A program made the translations under genes and the position numbers. A model generated the notes under the pieces. The model was not told the DNA's origin, made no database searches, and saw only the letters and a list, made by a program, of their open reading frames with translations. DNA of 64,000 bases, taken from NCBI GenBank assembly GCA_021613335.1, contig JAJTWR010000437.1:617001-681000 (forward strand), written 5' to 3'. Positions 15,458 to 27,324 of the stretch are shown here, in pieces. The DNA is from Whitmania pigra. Lineage: Eukaryota; Annelida; Clitellata; Hirudinida; Haemopidae. The number at the start of each line of letters is the position of its first letter. The stretch's first letter is position 1.

Positions 15458-18400
15458 TAACAATAATAATAACAACAACAACAACAACAATAATAATAAT
15501 AATAACACTAATAACAATAACAATAACAAACTGCAGTTATTTTGTAATCATAATTAGCAATTTTTTAACTGTTCTTAAACTTCTATCATAACAGAACCAA
15601 CAAATTAGAAATCTATTTACAAACGATTTACAAACTTATTTTGGCAAATGGTTTTTTTTCATCAACAGGAACAAAACTAAAATTCCTATTATTATCATCA
15701 TCATTATTATTTTTTTTATCATTATCATTATCATTATTGATGGCAATAAAAATCATTTCTAATAAAATAAAAGTGTAAACAATAATTGAGTGATTTTACT
15801 CTCAAGCTAAACAGATAAACTTGAACATATGTTCGATAATTGATAATTATAATTTAAATTACTCATTTAAGATGATTCACCAAGCACTCACATGACCCCC
15901 TCAAGTACATGAGCATTGCAACAAACACGTAGTCCACCAAGTCGAATCCAATTCCGTCTGCAAAAATGGCGTCCCACAGGATCAGCAGGTCTTGGAACGG
16001 AAATTCGCGTCCGAACAACAAGCGGACCCATCGTCTGTTGGCAATTGTATTAGCTCGTCATTAATTCAATTCAACCATCTGAGTGGCATTTAAAAGATAA
16101 CAATATTTAGGTGCCTCTGAAGCTATGCACATGGTGCTTTATAAGTTAATTTGTCAGTGACCTGACTATATTTAATTATGTTATTTAACTTATTTAATTA
16201 ACGCTCTTTATTTTATGTCACGGATGTGTGATGAACGTGATGTGGCGTTTTTGTTGTCTGCCTGGAACTATGTGATTCAATGATTGGATGTGCAGTAAGA
16301 CCTTTTGCATGCCCTTGCTGCATGTGTACATAAGGCGACAGGCAGACGACAGTTTAGCTTTTAGCTCTCGCTAGCGAGAGTGGCAGACGAGTTTTGAGGT
16401 TTGTGCAACAGTGGGAGCAAGGGACTGTTTTAGAAATTATTGTATTTGCTGCTGTTTTCTTTTGCATTTGCATTGACACTTTTTGATTTTGAATAGAATT
16501 GCTTTCCAAGTATTGGAATCTTGTTGTGTTACTTCGGTTTGATTCTGCTAGTTAAGACATATCCCGACAGTAGGAAGCAAGAACTAATTATTATTATTTA
16601 AGATATTTTATTTTATGCACTATTTTTAGAAGATTTTGTTCTTAGAGGCAGCTGACAAATCGTTGAATGTTGTCATCAAACATGTAATTCCTGGTCTCAG
16701 ATGTTATATAATTTTTAATTCCAAAGAAGAGACAACATTTCAAACCGACTTTCCGAAGTCGCACGCAAACACGTTAACTTTTCAGATTTGACTCACATGC
16801 CGTAGACTTGAGGAGCAATGTCGAGCTTCTGGAGGTGTTCGAAGAGTTGAGGATCGAACCTCTTGAGGAGGTAATCCTGCACTCGAGTCAGTTTCGTGAC
16901 GATGACATTCGAGGGGATGAGTTCTTGCGGACGTGCGAATGGAGTCGTCACCATCGAATTCGTCTGCGGGAATTTGCATGATGATGAAAAATATTATTAT
17001 TATATATCATTATTATCATCAATATTTTCATTGTTATCATCATCATCAATAATACATAATAAATGTTTAAATGTGACATTCATGATAATGAAATAAAAAG
17101 AATTTAAAAAAAAAACTGAATGTTTCAGTTTAAAAAAGTAAATTTCCAGTGGATATCAACATTCATTGATATGATTTAAAAATTAAACATTACTTCATAA
17201 ATCTTGGTTGTCACAAGTAAAAAATAGATTGCACGAATAGTTATATTTTAAATTTCTGACACAATGAATGAACGTTCGCATAGACAACTACCAGCAATTC
17301 GTGTTGTTTATGTTTTTGTGTGCAAACATTCGAAGCAGTCCACAAATTGAACGACCAATGAAATGGAAGCAACAAACGACCACCCGGCGGTCAATGCTCA
17401 CCATGACGACGGGAGGCATTTCCTTGGAGACATACCAAGGCTCGATGGTTTCCATCATCTTGCAGAATATGGAACTTCAAAGTAATTGCAAGAGAATATT
17501 ATTTATAAACAAAATAGTAAAACTAAATAGCAGTTGTTAACAGTTAAGTGAAAGCTATTTACAAAATTAAAGATTATTAAATAGAACAAGTTTGCATCCA
17601 ATCATTCAAATCTCCCCGTAAATGTCATTAAAATTACACATTTAAAATAATTTTTAAATCCTTTTTAAATGGTGCAAGTTTCACCATAGACCTCGACCCA
17701 CACTTGAAGGTTTTGCTGTTATTGTCATTAAAATAATACATCATTTTATTTATTAAAAACCTTGTGAAAGCAGCACATGACCTATTTAAACTATTTGTTA
17801 TAAACAATTTTATTTATTACAACAGGCAAACTCACAAAGCATCATGCTCCAAATATTCTGGATTCAGAATTTCTTTAATGAGATTCCTGTAGATGAAATG
17901 AAAGTTGAAATGGCCAGATTATAAATATTGAATTTCATGTTGGAGAAATGAACTGCAAATAACTTAACCATTAAATAGATGTAATTTTTATCAAAGTCAA
18001 AATCAAATTTTTCAGAGCTTGACTTCAAACAATTGCAGGTGAGTAGTTAAAACTTTTACAGACACTTGGACTGGACTTTATGGATGCCTTAAAAAATTAC
18101 TTATTAAACCAAACAAAATAATTTAAAAATTAAGGCACTTATTCTTCATGCATCAGAGTCACTTTTAACGATGACAATGTGAAATATAATAACTTCATTA
18201 CACTTCCCAAACATCAACCTTAAACTAACCATCATCATCGTCGTCGTCGTCATCATCATCATCATCATCATTATCATCATCGTCATCATCACCATCATCA
18301 GAACTGAAGATGACCAACCAAACAAAACAAGCCTCAAATAAGTCCTGTGTTTCCTAACCTTTCCATGTTTGGAAAAAAACTGTTGAATCAAAAAAAAAAA

Positions 18401-21400
18401 AGAACAATAAATTGAACAAAATTTAATTCAAAATAAATAAACAAATCACACAAATTTACCAATGACTAGCAACAATTACAACAAGTAAATCAGACTTAAA
18501 ATAAAACGGGAAACAATTAAAAAACACTAATCATTGCCATGGGAACAGAAATGCTCGCCTTGAGGAAGGATGGAAGTTAAAAGAAAGAATAAAAAGGTAA
18601 ACATGCTCACGAGATGGTGTCCGTTTCACAGGCATGGAGGAATGCTTGCTGGTCGCAGTGGAGGACGAAGATCAACGGTGCCAACAGCTCGTGCATGCCC
18701 TGTAGATTATGATATTATAATTAGCCATTGTGATTACCAATATCATGCTTTTACCATTAATATTAGTAATGATAGTCTCATTGTCATATGGTATTAGAGA
18801 TGTTTGTTCTATGTATTGCATGTGCATCATGTTGTTCACCTACTTCCATGATAAATAAAATGTGATCCAATAGTAAATGAAAAAATAATTACTCACTTAA
18901 TTAATTCATTAACATTTATTCATTATCAATTACAGAGCAATGCTTGTTTAACAATAAAAAGCCAAATGAAGCATGAGAGAAGGAAGCTGTGAAGCATGAA
19001 TGAAACAAGCAAATGGTGAAACGAAAGTTTAAAACGAAGAAACGAAGGTCCAAACCTGCATGTAAGCAACGTGAGGGAAGCCCTTTGCAAACACAAACAA
19101 AGTCTCGACCATCAGAGAATGGACAGTTGCAGAGTTAAAAAAGTCAATTTCGGGAAAACTAAAAAGAGAAACAAGACAACGAATTGTGAAGAAAAAAAGA
19201 ACATTTACAAATCAAATATAAAACAACCAAGCAAGATAACAAAAGCAAACATCACAGTTGATGATATTGTTGCTATCATCAACATCATCATCAACAACAA
19301 CTAGTGACTTTCTGACATTCCTGTTAAGTAGTTCAAAGCAGCTGGACAGAAAGTAAACGAGCATGCAAGGCAACAACAGCAGCCACAACAACAACAACAT
19401 TAACAACTGCAGCCCTTGTAACCAAGGCGATAGTCCACAACCTGTCGGTAAGAAATGTTGGGCCTCAACTTGGCGTAAACAAACAAGATGTCGACCATGT
19501 TTGTCCTGATGTCATCAGTGTGGAAGAATTCGATCTTAGGGTGGCTGAAGGATGGACAGAACAAGGTGAATGACTACTTTGACAATTTGCATTCATTTTG
19601 AGGTCAGTGTTTAAGACATGTAACTTAGTTTATTCAATTACCTTTGCCAAATTAGCAAGAGCATTATCATCACAAACAACAAACTGCAAACCACATTGCA
19701 AATGTAACCATTCAAATGTTGATCATCTCGGAAGATATTATGCATCATCACTGCAGCCTCATTTTCAAGACATTCAACTCAGTGCCGACAAATTCAAGAT
19801 GCCAAAGTGATCCAACTGCTCAACAAAAGAGTTTGTTGATTCAAATTGAATACGACTTGGAGAATGTTATTGCCTGAACACACGAGAATTATAAAGAATG
19901 CCAGAATTATTGTTAAGACATAATCAATTTTTATCTTACAAATTACCAAATCTTTTTGAATTTTTCTGCAATTGAATAAAATACCATTTGTAAGCATCAT
20001 GTAAAATTTCATTTGGTTCAATTCAGTGCGTAGATGTTATTTCTAAGAAAGGAAGAATAACATCTTATTGAAACATTATTTCATTTGGCTTTAAATAAAA
20101 AACTTTGCCAAAATACTGAAATTCATGAGTAATCTTTATCAAAGGGAAAAAAATATATGCATTATAATCTTTAGGGATATTGCGCATTACTTCTAAATTT
20201 GAGCTTAGATATTTTAAAGTTAAATTATTGGAAAAAATGATTCTCCGTCTTAACATATTTTCTAGCACCGTATGTTTGCTTCTGACCACATGAGAAGTAC
20301 ATTTATTCTGCCACCTAAGGCCAGGTGATGATGTTTACTTTGCAATTCATTTCAGGATTTCATTGCAGGAGAACCGAAGACAAGGAATATAAACAAAGAA
20401 TCTTCTGAAATTAATCATCTTTTTAGGTCATTGGATTACTGAAATATTGACTTAACTGTTACTTAAATATGTAATAATAATAACACAAATATGTAAATTA
20501 AATAAAATAATAATAAAACAATAATATTCTATATAATAATCAGATAAATAATTCCTGTAATAAAATTTGTTTTGAAGGGTTATTTAATCCCAATCCCCCC
20601 TCCATCAAAATCCTAGGAGACTCAAAATGACTCCCTTCACATGATGAGAATGCAATCCTTTCGATCGAGGGATTTGTTTGACATTCGAACGTAAAACTTC
20701 CAAATTGAACACAAAACTTGACCAAGAAGCCTCTTAATACCACAGTTGTTTTTGAGTTGTTTCAGTACAGCATCTATTAATCTCTTTTGTCATTTACATA
20801 GCCACAAAACTGTCTTTGTAAATTAGAGTATATTTTAAATAATTAAACTGGGTTTTACAGCTTGTGATTCGGCACAGCAAAGGTAATGAGTTGAAAGAGG
20901 ATTTCAAGTGAATGTCATAATGCATCCTCGGATGAATGCGTGCAACATTCAAACAACAATCGACATTCAAACAACCTCTCATGTTGCGCTCTTCAAAAGG
21001 ATCGATATCAAGAACGAATCGATGCCCACACCTGAAAACAATCAACAATGAATGTTCCTCAGGTGTGGAGGGTGATTCGACCAATCACGGCACGGGTAAT
21101 TAGTTTGAATGACTCACGTTCTGATGACGTCCTGCTTTATTGTCAGTCTGAGGGCATTGTCAATGAAGAACTGATTCCATGGACTCTGAAGAGATTCATT
21201 TATTTATCTGTCATTAAAGTTGATCTTTTATTTTAAATTAACATTTTAATATTTATAATTAAATCATTAATTACTATGAAGAATTGTCTCATTTATATTT
21301 GATACTGATCATATGATAATGACAATATTGATTAGGACCCATACCATATTTTTTAAGTAACTTAAAAACATTTGGTTTAAAATCAATAATTTGGTTGCAT

Positions 21401-24400
21401 AATTAAAAGGCATGTTGCCATAAAGATGGCATTTAAACTCATGAAAGTAGGCACACTACACTGCTTTCACTGCTGCCAATGATTGCTTTCAGAGGCAGCT
21501 TATTCTGAAATTCTTATGACAAGACATCAGAGACAGCTATGACAGGGCCTCACAACAATCATTGAGCTCAGAGGATGGCAATGTTTTGCTTCTAAACATC
21601 CACAACTGCGCTAGCTAGTGCAACTGTTAGCAGAACCCCACAAACCATTAGTTTTTGAAATTGTTTTCATTCATTCATCTAGAAATTCATTTCCTCAGTT
21701 GATAACAAATGATTGCACTTCAATGTTTTCAGCTGACAACTCCCCATAAAAGTAAGTCATTTGAGATGCATTTGTAATTTAGAGTCCATGTTGTCAACAG
21801 AATTGTGATAATCATACTATATATATCATCACTATACTATATCATCATCACCATCAACTCACCTCAATGACTTGTGATAATGGGTTGTTTATGGACAGGT
21901 CCTTTGGTTCAGCCTTTCTTGGATTAACAATCATCTAGGAAGAAACATGATAACAACAATAATAAAAATATAAAAATCATAATAAAAATATCAACAATAA
22001 GAACAACAACAACAAATGAAAGTTGAAGTCAACATGAAAGTCTGTGGGCGAAAAGAAGATTTCTGAGAAAAAGTGATTTTTCATGAGTTCTCCAGAATTG
22101 AGTTAAATCAAATGAAATGAGAATCATATCAACTTTAAAAAACTTCAACAACAACAACAACAGTTCTTTTGTAAAGCATTAGACAAGTTAAATTATGAAA
22201 AACATGCAAAAAGTACCTGCATTTTGAGGTCGTGGTAGATGCTTCTGCTTTCCCTGGTTTTTTCTGTCCAATGAGAGATTTCCTCTGGAAGGACTCCCAT
22301 AAATATCTGTCAATCAAATTTCAACGATCCATTTAAGATCACCAGAGAAGTTTTTGAAATGACTTTCTTAAAATAAAGCATGCTCATGATGATGATGGCA
22401 AATTTTTATCTTTCAGAATTTTCTCATTCTATTTCATTAATTTTCCAAACAAGCAGTTTGTTTTTTAGTTATATTTTCAAATGTTATTAATATTAATAAA
22501 TATAAATAAAACTAATAAATGTCCAATTTTGGCATTTCTAAGAAATTACCAACATTTGAGAAAGGAAATGAAATTTCCACAACACCACCTAATCAATGGA
22601 CTACAGTGGAGTTTGTAGGTGCTCCTTCACAAGTTTGTGATGAGAAGCAGACTTCAAATCACGTGAATGTAAAGTCATGTGGAAATGATTCTCAACGTTT
22701 GACGTTATTAAAATAATTTCAAATTAATTTCAACATTTGACGTTATTAAAATCATTTTAAATTAATTTCAATGTTTGAAGTTATTAAAAATCATTTCAAA
22801 TTTCCTCTCACAAAATCAAAATCCATTCATTGTGATTAATTTGAAGATTTTTCCACATGCAATAAATGGTAAGTAATAAATAAAGCACCAAATAAATGAA
22901 GAATGTACATTTGAAACACAACAATCAAAAAATATTATTCCATTCAATAACAATGCATGTATTTTTTTAATTATTTTAAAATGTTAAAACATTAATTCAC
23001 GACCTCCAAGAACTCAACAAATCATCTTGCATGCAATCGCAAATTGCAATTCCCTGCAAAGTAATGAGAGTGATTCATCAATCAATTAACTCTGATTCAT
23101 CAATCTATTAACTCCATCCATCACTCGCTCAATCACTCCATCCTTCCATCAATCTATCAATCCATTAGAAGTCAAAATCATGAATCATTAACAGGAGCAC
23201 AACCTTTTTCATATGCGGGACACGTTGATATTGAATATTAATGATAACGATGACAATGGATGGTAATGGTGTTACCAATGATAATGATGACGACGACGAC
23301 GATGATAAACTACAACAGTGATGTCAATGGAAAGAAAGACATCAAACAAATAGCATGATGTTAATTACAACAATATGCAACTAAAAAAGCCCACAAAGAC
23401 ACAGATTCAAATAAGCAAAACTTCACATACACATTCAGACTCACAGCCACACAAAGACACAAACAAACCTTCCAACAAACACTCCTGAATCTACTGCTCC
23501 TCAATGAGCCTTGCATGGACAAATTCTTCAAGTTTCTGAGGTAATCACTCCTTAGGAACAACCGCTTCCACTCATTGCTGCAAAACAAAACAAATGTTAT
23601 AATGTTTAAGCATTGAAACCCAAAAGCAAGTTTGAAGTAAATGAGTTATTATTAATAGTAAATAACAATGATAATAAGTGAATGTATAGTGCAATAAGTA
23701 TCAGGAGCACTTAGATCAGCAGTTCTCAACCTTTCTGGTGCTGAAACCTCTCGGCAACATTTGCCATGCTTTGGCGTCCCCAACAATAAATTTGAATGGG
23801 CTACCTTTCACTCAGTTAACTTAATGTTGACGCTAATATAGCCTTTGGCCTCTAAATATAATGTTTACATTTACAACATTTATAAACATATTTCATACTT
23901 GCATTTACTTGAATTAAATTTTAAAAAAGTTTTAAATAAGAAAACCAAAAGCAAATTATCTTCAACATTAAGTATACTCCTGTATTTCCAACTGATGACC
24001 AACAAAATTAAAAACAATATGTTGATGGAAAAGGAAGAAGTAGATAAGGATTAAGCAAAAAAATTTCGTACAAAACAGGATATAATTTAAAACATTTGAC
24101 CCAAAATATTAAGCGACACAGCGGAGAAATCCAACAAAAGGCTGGAATGATTGGGCACTACTTAAAATAGCTTGTACTAAAAATAACTACTTTAATCAAA
24201 ATTATATATAGAGTTAAGAATTTTAAGATTTGGGTTTAATCAAATTTTAATAAATATTAAAAGATTTGTTAAATTCTTAGTGTCTAAGGCGACCCCTGGC
24301 AAAAACATCAAGCGACTCACAGGTCGAGAAACGCTGACTTCGACCATTTATATAACATCGACACTCAGAGGTGCTTTGAGGTGGTGCAAGAGAGTTGTGA

Positions 24401-26624
24401 ACACGACTGCCCCTGTTCTAGTCCCTTTTTAGGGGTCTATAAACAAGGTCGTTAAAAATCAACCAATAGAGATAAAAATGTCCAGATTGTTTACAAAAAA
24501 TAGCAGAATGATCAGAGAGCCAGGGATGAGTATTCAAAAAATAAAATAAAAATTTGGGAACTATTTTTAATTAATACTTGAAAACTTTGAAGATTTTTTA
24601 TGGCAGATACCTGCGTGCGCTATCCAGCATAGTTATATATTTGAATTCTCCTAAAAAATATCTATCAGAATATGTATGACACATATTTTTATCCACTGGA
24701 TAAAGCCGCACTGGAACATAGAGAACGAAATATCACTATGCAAGTAAGACCTTTGTCAAACAAATCGATGACTACAACTATGGCATATTCCTGCTGAAGC
24801 ACCTGTGAGCTTTGGGCAAAGTTATGACCTTCTTAAACCCTTTGACTCCAAAGTGCATGGGCAGAATTTTCAGAATGTGATCCTGATTTCATCAGACAGC
24901 ATGACTGAATGTTGTCTTTTTACTTATTTACTGCGGATGTCACAGGGAAGCCAAGTGAGTGCAACGCGATGCATGCCAATGGATCCACGAGCATTGCACT
25001 GGAAAAAATGGAGTAAAACAGAAAGCCATTGACTTTGTTCTTAGAAAATTCTTTAAATCCTCTAAATAACCTTAGTGTCTTTCTTCTCTCACTAGTGTCT
25101 TGTGAGGCTTAGCTTTCTTATATCTTTGCTGTTGCCATTGCTAGGAATTAGGGTGGTGTTTGTGTTCTGAGGTTATTCCAGTTTCACTGCAACATTTACA
25201 TGCAGCGTTTGTTCTTAAATTACTTTTCAAACAAATGAACAATAAAAATCTGCACTTCAAAATTGTTTTGATTTTATTGGAAGTTTATATATCGGATTTA
25301 GATGCCATGGATAAAAAATACATGTCATATATATTTTGATTTGTATTAATCTTTTAAATAGTAATCCCTGGCTCTCTAAGCTGTTTTCTATATTTCGAAA
25401 TAGTTAGTGTATAGTTAATGGCTCGGTTGATTTATAATCATTTTTCGTAGATCCAGTATTCATTAAATCTTCTATTTATGCCCAAGTGATTTTATTTTAT
25501 CAGAAGTTTTTTGACCCGATCCCTGCGGATTAAAAATACGTGTTATATATATATTCTGATAAATATTTTTCGGGAGAAAAAAACAATCCACATAATTTTA
25601 TCTCTTTCGATTGATTTTTAATTTGTAAAAGGGGCTAGAACAGGGGCAGTTAACACTCTCGTAAATGTAAACGCACTTCATTTACATCACATGCTTAGTG
25701 CCAGAGGAGCTTCTTGTTTAATGTGGCACTCCTCCAAAAAGGCAGACTGGGCTTTGAACAGACACTTTACAGCAGTTGCCATACTGCCTCGTGTGAGAAT
25801 GCAACCCATTTGGTTGACCTGCAGGCCATAATAATAAATCAAATCCAAAAACAACAATAGTTTATTAGTTATGCTTGAAAGAAGCTGCTCAAGCATTGCA
25901 ACACATTTGTCTGATCGTGAAATGTCCAAGAACATACTTAAAGATGAAGTCGTTAGGATTCATTCTGAGGTGTTTGACGTAAAGGAATTATAATATATAT
26001 TTATGATAACGATATGTATTTATGGCTATAAAATAGTTATTATATGTATTTATGATTATAATATGTATTTAAAATTATAATAAGTAAATAACATCATCAA
26101 CAAACTCTATTGTTAAATTATTGAACATGAAGAATTATTGAACACAAATTGAACACACAAACACTAACAGAAACTACTCACTAATATGACTGTGGAAGAG
26201 ATGCACAGTCAAGCGTTCCATCTTCAACATCATTTTCTGAAGACTTTACATTGTTTTGGATGCCATTCATCTGATTCTTTTGTGTAACTTTCAAGTATTT
26301 TCAACAAATTTCAAGACTTCATAATGAATACAACATATTTTATAACAATATATTTTTAATGTGTTCACTCAGTTGAACTGAAATAAAGCAAAGCAAAAAG
26401 TTGCCATATTGGTAAAGCTGGCTTATAATTATACATTTACAACAGTAGTAACTTGAACTAAGATATATTTTAAATTTAAGTAAAGTGGCATTTAAAGCGA
26501 ATATTAAAATAAATAAAATTAAAAAACGATATTTAAAAAAATACCCACCTGGGCTAACATTTTCTTCATCTGAATTATTTGAAACTTTCTTTTGGTTTGT
26601 TTGATTCCCTTTCATTTCCAACAT
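10151..26624 (-). CDS. TBC1D5: TBC1 domain family member 5 (Rab7 GAP), complete
   Basis: Retromer-associated GTPase-activating protein for Rab7, acting on late endosomes and autophagosomes. Coding exons in transcription order: 26549-26624, 26182-26287, 23469-23577, 22217-22306, 21863-21934, 21118-21185, then either 19442-19544 or 19056-19158, 18611-18699, 17836-17886, 17402-17474, 16797-16963, 15892-16034, 15285-15391, 14869-14932, 14014-14169, 13282-13541, 11583-11685, 11022-11110, 10625 (or 10601)-10866, 10151-10517. All junctions are GT-AG with matching phase and the sum is 845 codons including stop; human TBC1D5 is about 795 aa. Landmarks: TBC start LRSSRFRSVCWK; VPS29-binding loop INNPLSQ (about 142-148); arginine finger in QDVIRT (about R173); glutamine finger in Y-x-Q before GMHELL (about Q208); RWVRLLFGREFPFQDLL; LRDPK; C-terminal IRDILKG and SDFIIL. 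The N-terminal W-x-x-L core (EWKRLF) lies where human TBC1D5 has a LIR, but without its acidic residues. The donor of the penultimate exon is ambiguous (two in-phase GT sites). Confidence 0.95.
11315..11352. repeat. (ATC)n microsatellite in TBC1D5 intron
   Basis: About twelve uninterrupted ATC units in the intron between the exons at 11022-11110 and 11583-11685. Confidence 0.9.
12016..13043. mobile_element. non-autonomous hAT-like element in TBC1D5 intron
   Basis: Flanked by a perfect 8-bp target duplication GTCACAAG (12008-12015 and 13044-13051). The ends are imperfect inverted repeats: CAGTGTTATTTCCATT on the left and, reverse-complemented, CGGTGATGTTTCCATTAATG on the right. Both subterminal regions are rich in short TTCCATT / TTCTATT motifs in the same plus-strand orientation. 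No transposase frame is visible in 1,028 bp. An 8-bp TSD and CA(G)-type ends fit the hAT superfamily. Confidence 0.85.
15408..15532. repeat. (TAA)n/(CAA)n compound microsatellite
   Basis: AAT and AAC trinucleotide runs just outside the acceptor of the TBC1D5 exon 15285-15391. A shorter ATT/ATC run lies at about 15685-15740. Confidence 0.9.
16150..16590. repeat. dispersed repeat, copy 1 (in TBC1D5 intron)
   Basis: Closely similar, in opposite orientation, to 47560-48095. Shared blocks include CTGACTATATTTAATTATG, GTGGCAGACGAGTTTTGAG, TTTTTGATTTTGAATA and GACAGTAGGAA-like sequence. This copy lacks about 100 bp of hairpin-forming sequence present in the other. It contains the short palindrome CTCTCGCTAGCGAGAG. 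Probably a non-autonomous DNA transposon; ends and superfamily were not determined. Confidence 0.75.
18228..18301. repeat. (ATC)n/(GTC)n microsatellite in TBC1D5 intron
   Basis: ATC and GTC trinucleotide run in the intron between the exons at 17836-17886 and 18611-18699. Confidence 0.85.
19056..19158 (-). CDS. TBC1D5: TBC1D5 alternative exon B (103 nt)
   Basis: Downstream member of the pair, separated from exon A by a 283-nt intron. Identical length and phases (phase 2 in, phase 0 out). It encodes a segment beginning FPEIDFF and ending VAYMQ, again with the catalytic Gln last. The acceptor is TTTCTCTTTTTAG and the donor CAG|GTTTGG. It retains the FPE start seen in vertebrate TBC1D5. Splicing A to B is out of phase, so including both or neither would shift the frame. 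Confidence 0.9.
19442..19544 (-). CDS. TBC1D5: TBC1D5 alternative exon A (103 nt)
   Basis: Upstream member of a duplicated exon pair. It enters at phase 2 and leaves at phase 0. It encodes a segment beginning HPKIEFF and ending ISYRQ, so the catalytic glutamine finger is its last codon. The acceptor is CCATCCTTCAG and the donor is CAG|GTTGTG. It completes the Thr codon after the arginine-finger exon (QDVIR-T) and joins in frame to GMHELLAP. It resembles human TBC1D5 in the VR..D.LF.YA part. Confidence 0.9.
23717..24336. mobile_element. hAT-like MITE in TBC1D5 intron
   Basis: The left end reads CAGCAGTTCTCAACC and the right end reverse-complements to CAGCGTTTCTCGACC, an imperfect terminal inverted repeat. 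Flanking octamers ACTTAGAT and ACTTCGAC match at 6 of 8 positions, as expected for an aged 8-bp hAT target duplication. The interior is AT-rich with no transposase similarity. Confidence 0.75.
24390..25665. mobile_element. long-TIR DNA transposon of unknown superfamily
   Basis: Both ends contain ACTGCCCCTGTTCTAG or a close variant in inverted orientation. The similarity continues inward for about 300 bp with gaps; AGAGAGCCAGGGAT, TATCAGAATAT and TATTTTTATCC blocks recur on both arms. The interior holds only a 75-codon frame (24805-25032, plus) that I do not recognise. It sits about 50 bp from the hAT MITE. Exact ends and target duplication are unresolved. Confidence 0.65.
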
Positions 26625-27324
26625 CTTGTATCCACTGTATTGACTTTATGGGCCAATAAAGCAAATTATGTAAGAAAACTATAATTAAATGCTGAAAACT
26701 AATCACATGAAACAAGTGCACGAAAGCAATTTCGCTGCCTCAAATCAGAAATGTATTGCAATCATATGCGCTTTGCATACGAATATGTTGTGCAACTTGT
26801 GAGGGGAAAATCTGCAAAATTGATTCTTTGAACGACTTAAAACATTCTTGACTCAATCAGACCAACACGTACATTTTAAAACATCAGAGGAGTCTCACAG
26901 ATGCGAAACAACGAGTGGTATTTACATGTCTGCTGACGATCTGCTTTGCAGAATGGTAGATTGACGTAATCTCTGTCAAAGTCATCTACAAATGTTTTTG
27001 TGACAATTTTGAGTTGTTAAACATATTTTGATAGTTATGAATTCAAACTAATTTAATACAGCTGAATTATTGTTTTATACCTATCTGCAACTTCAAAAAT
27101 GTATTTTGTATCGCAAATTAAATCAAATATTTTATCTAGAAATCAAATGTTTTATAAATAATACTTGTTTAATAGTTAAAATTAACAACCTAGTAATATA
27201 TATCTGCCTACCTACCTGCCTGTGTGTCATTACTGATTGTAAATAGTTGTCGTCTTATAGCGGTCCAGTAACTCCAATAGCTCATTAGGTTTTATTTGCT
27301 TTTCGATTAATTTTTAATATTACG
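26625..27324. promoter_or_regulatory. bidirectional promoter region TBC1D5 / SCAMP
   Basis: A 700-bp interval separates the start codons of two divergently transcribed trafficking genes. No TATA box is obvious at either side. A CRE-like TGACGTAA lies at 26962-26969. The shared-promoter role is inferred from spacing and orientation only. Confidence 0.45.

Noticed and set aside
16782..17540. ORFs overlapping TBC1D5 exons in other frames
   Set aside because: The spliced minus-strand TBC1D5 frame fully explains the coding signal; the longer unspliced frames are shadows.
21048..21084. Alternative TBC1D5 exon ending at VLDIDPFEERNMR
   Set aside because: It looked like a candidate for the segment before FPEIDFF, but the exon at 21118-21185 (QDVIRT) matches family sequence and phase exactly and this one does not.
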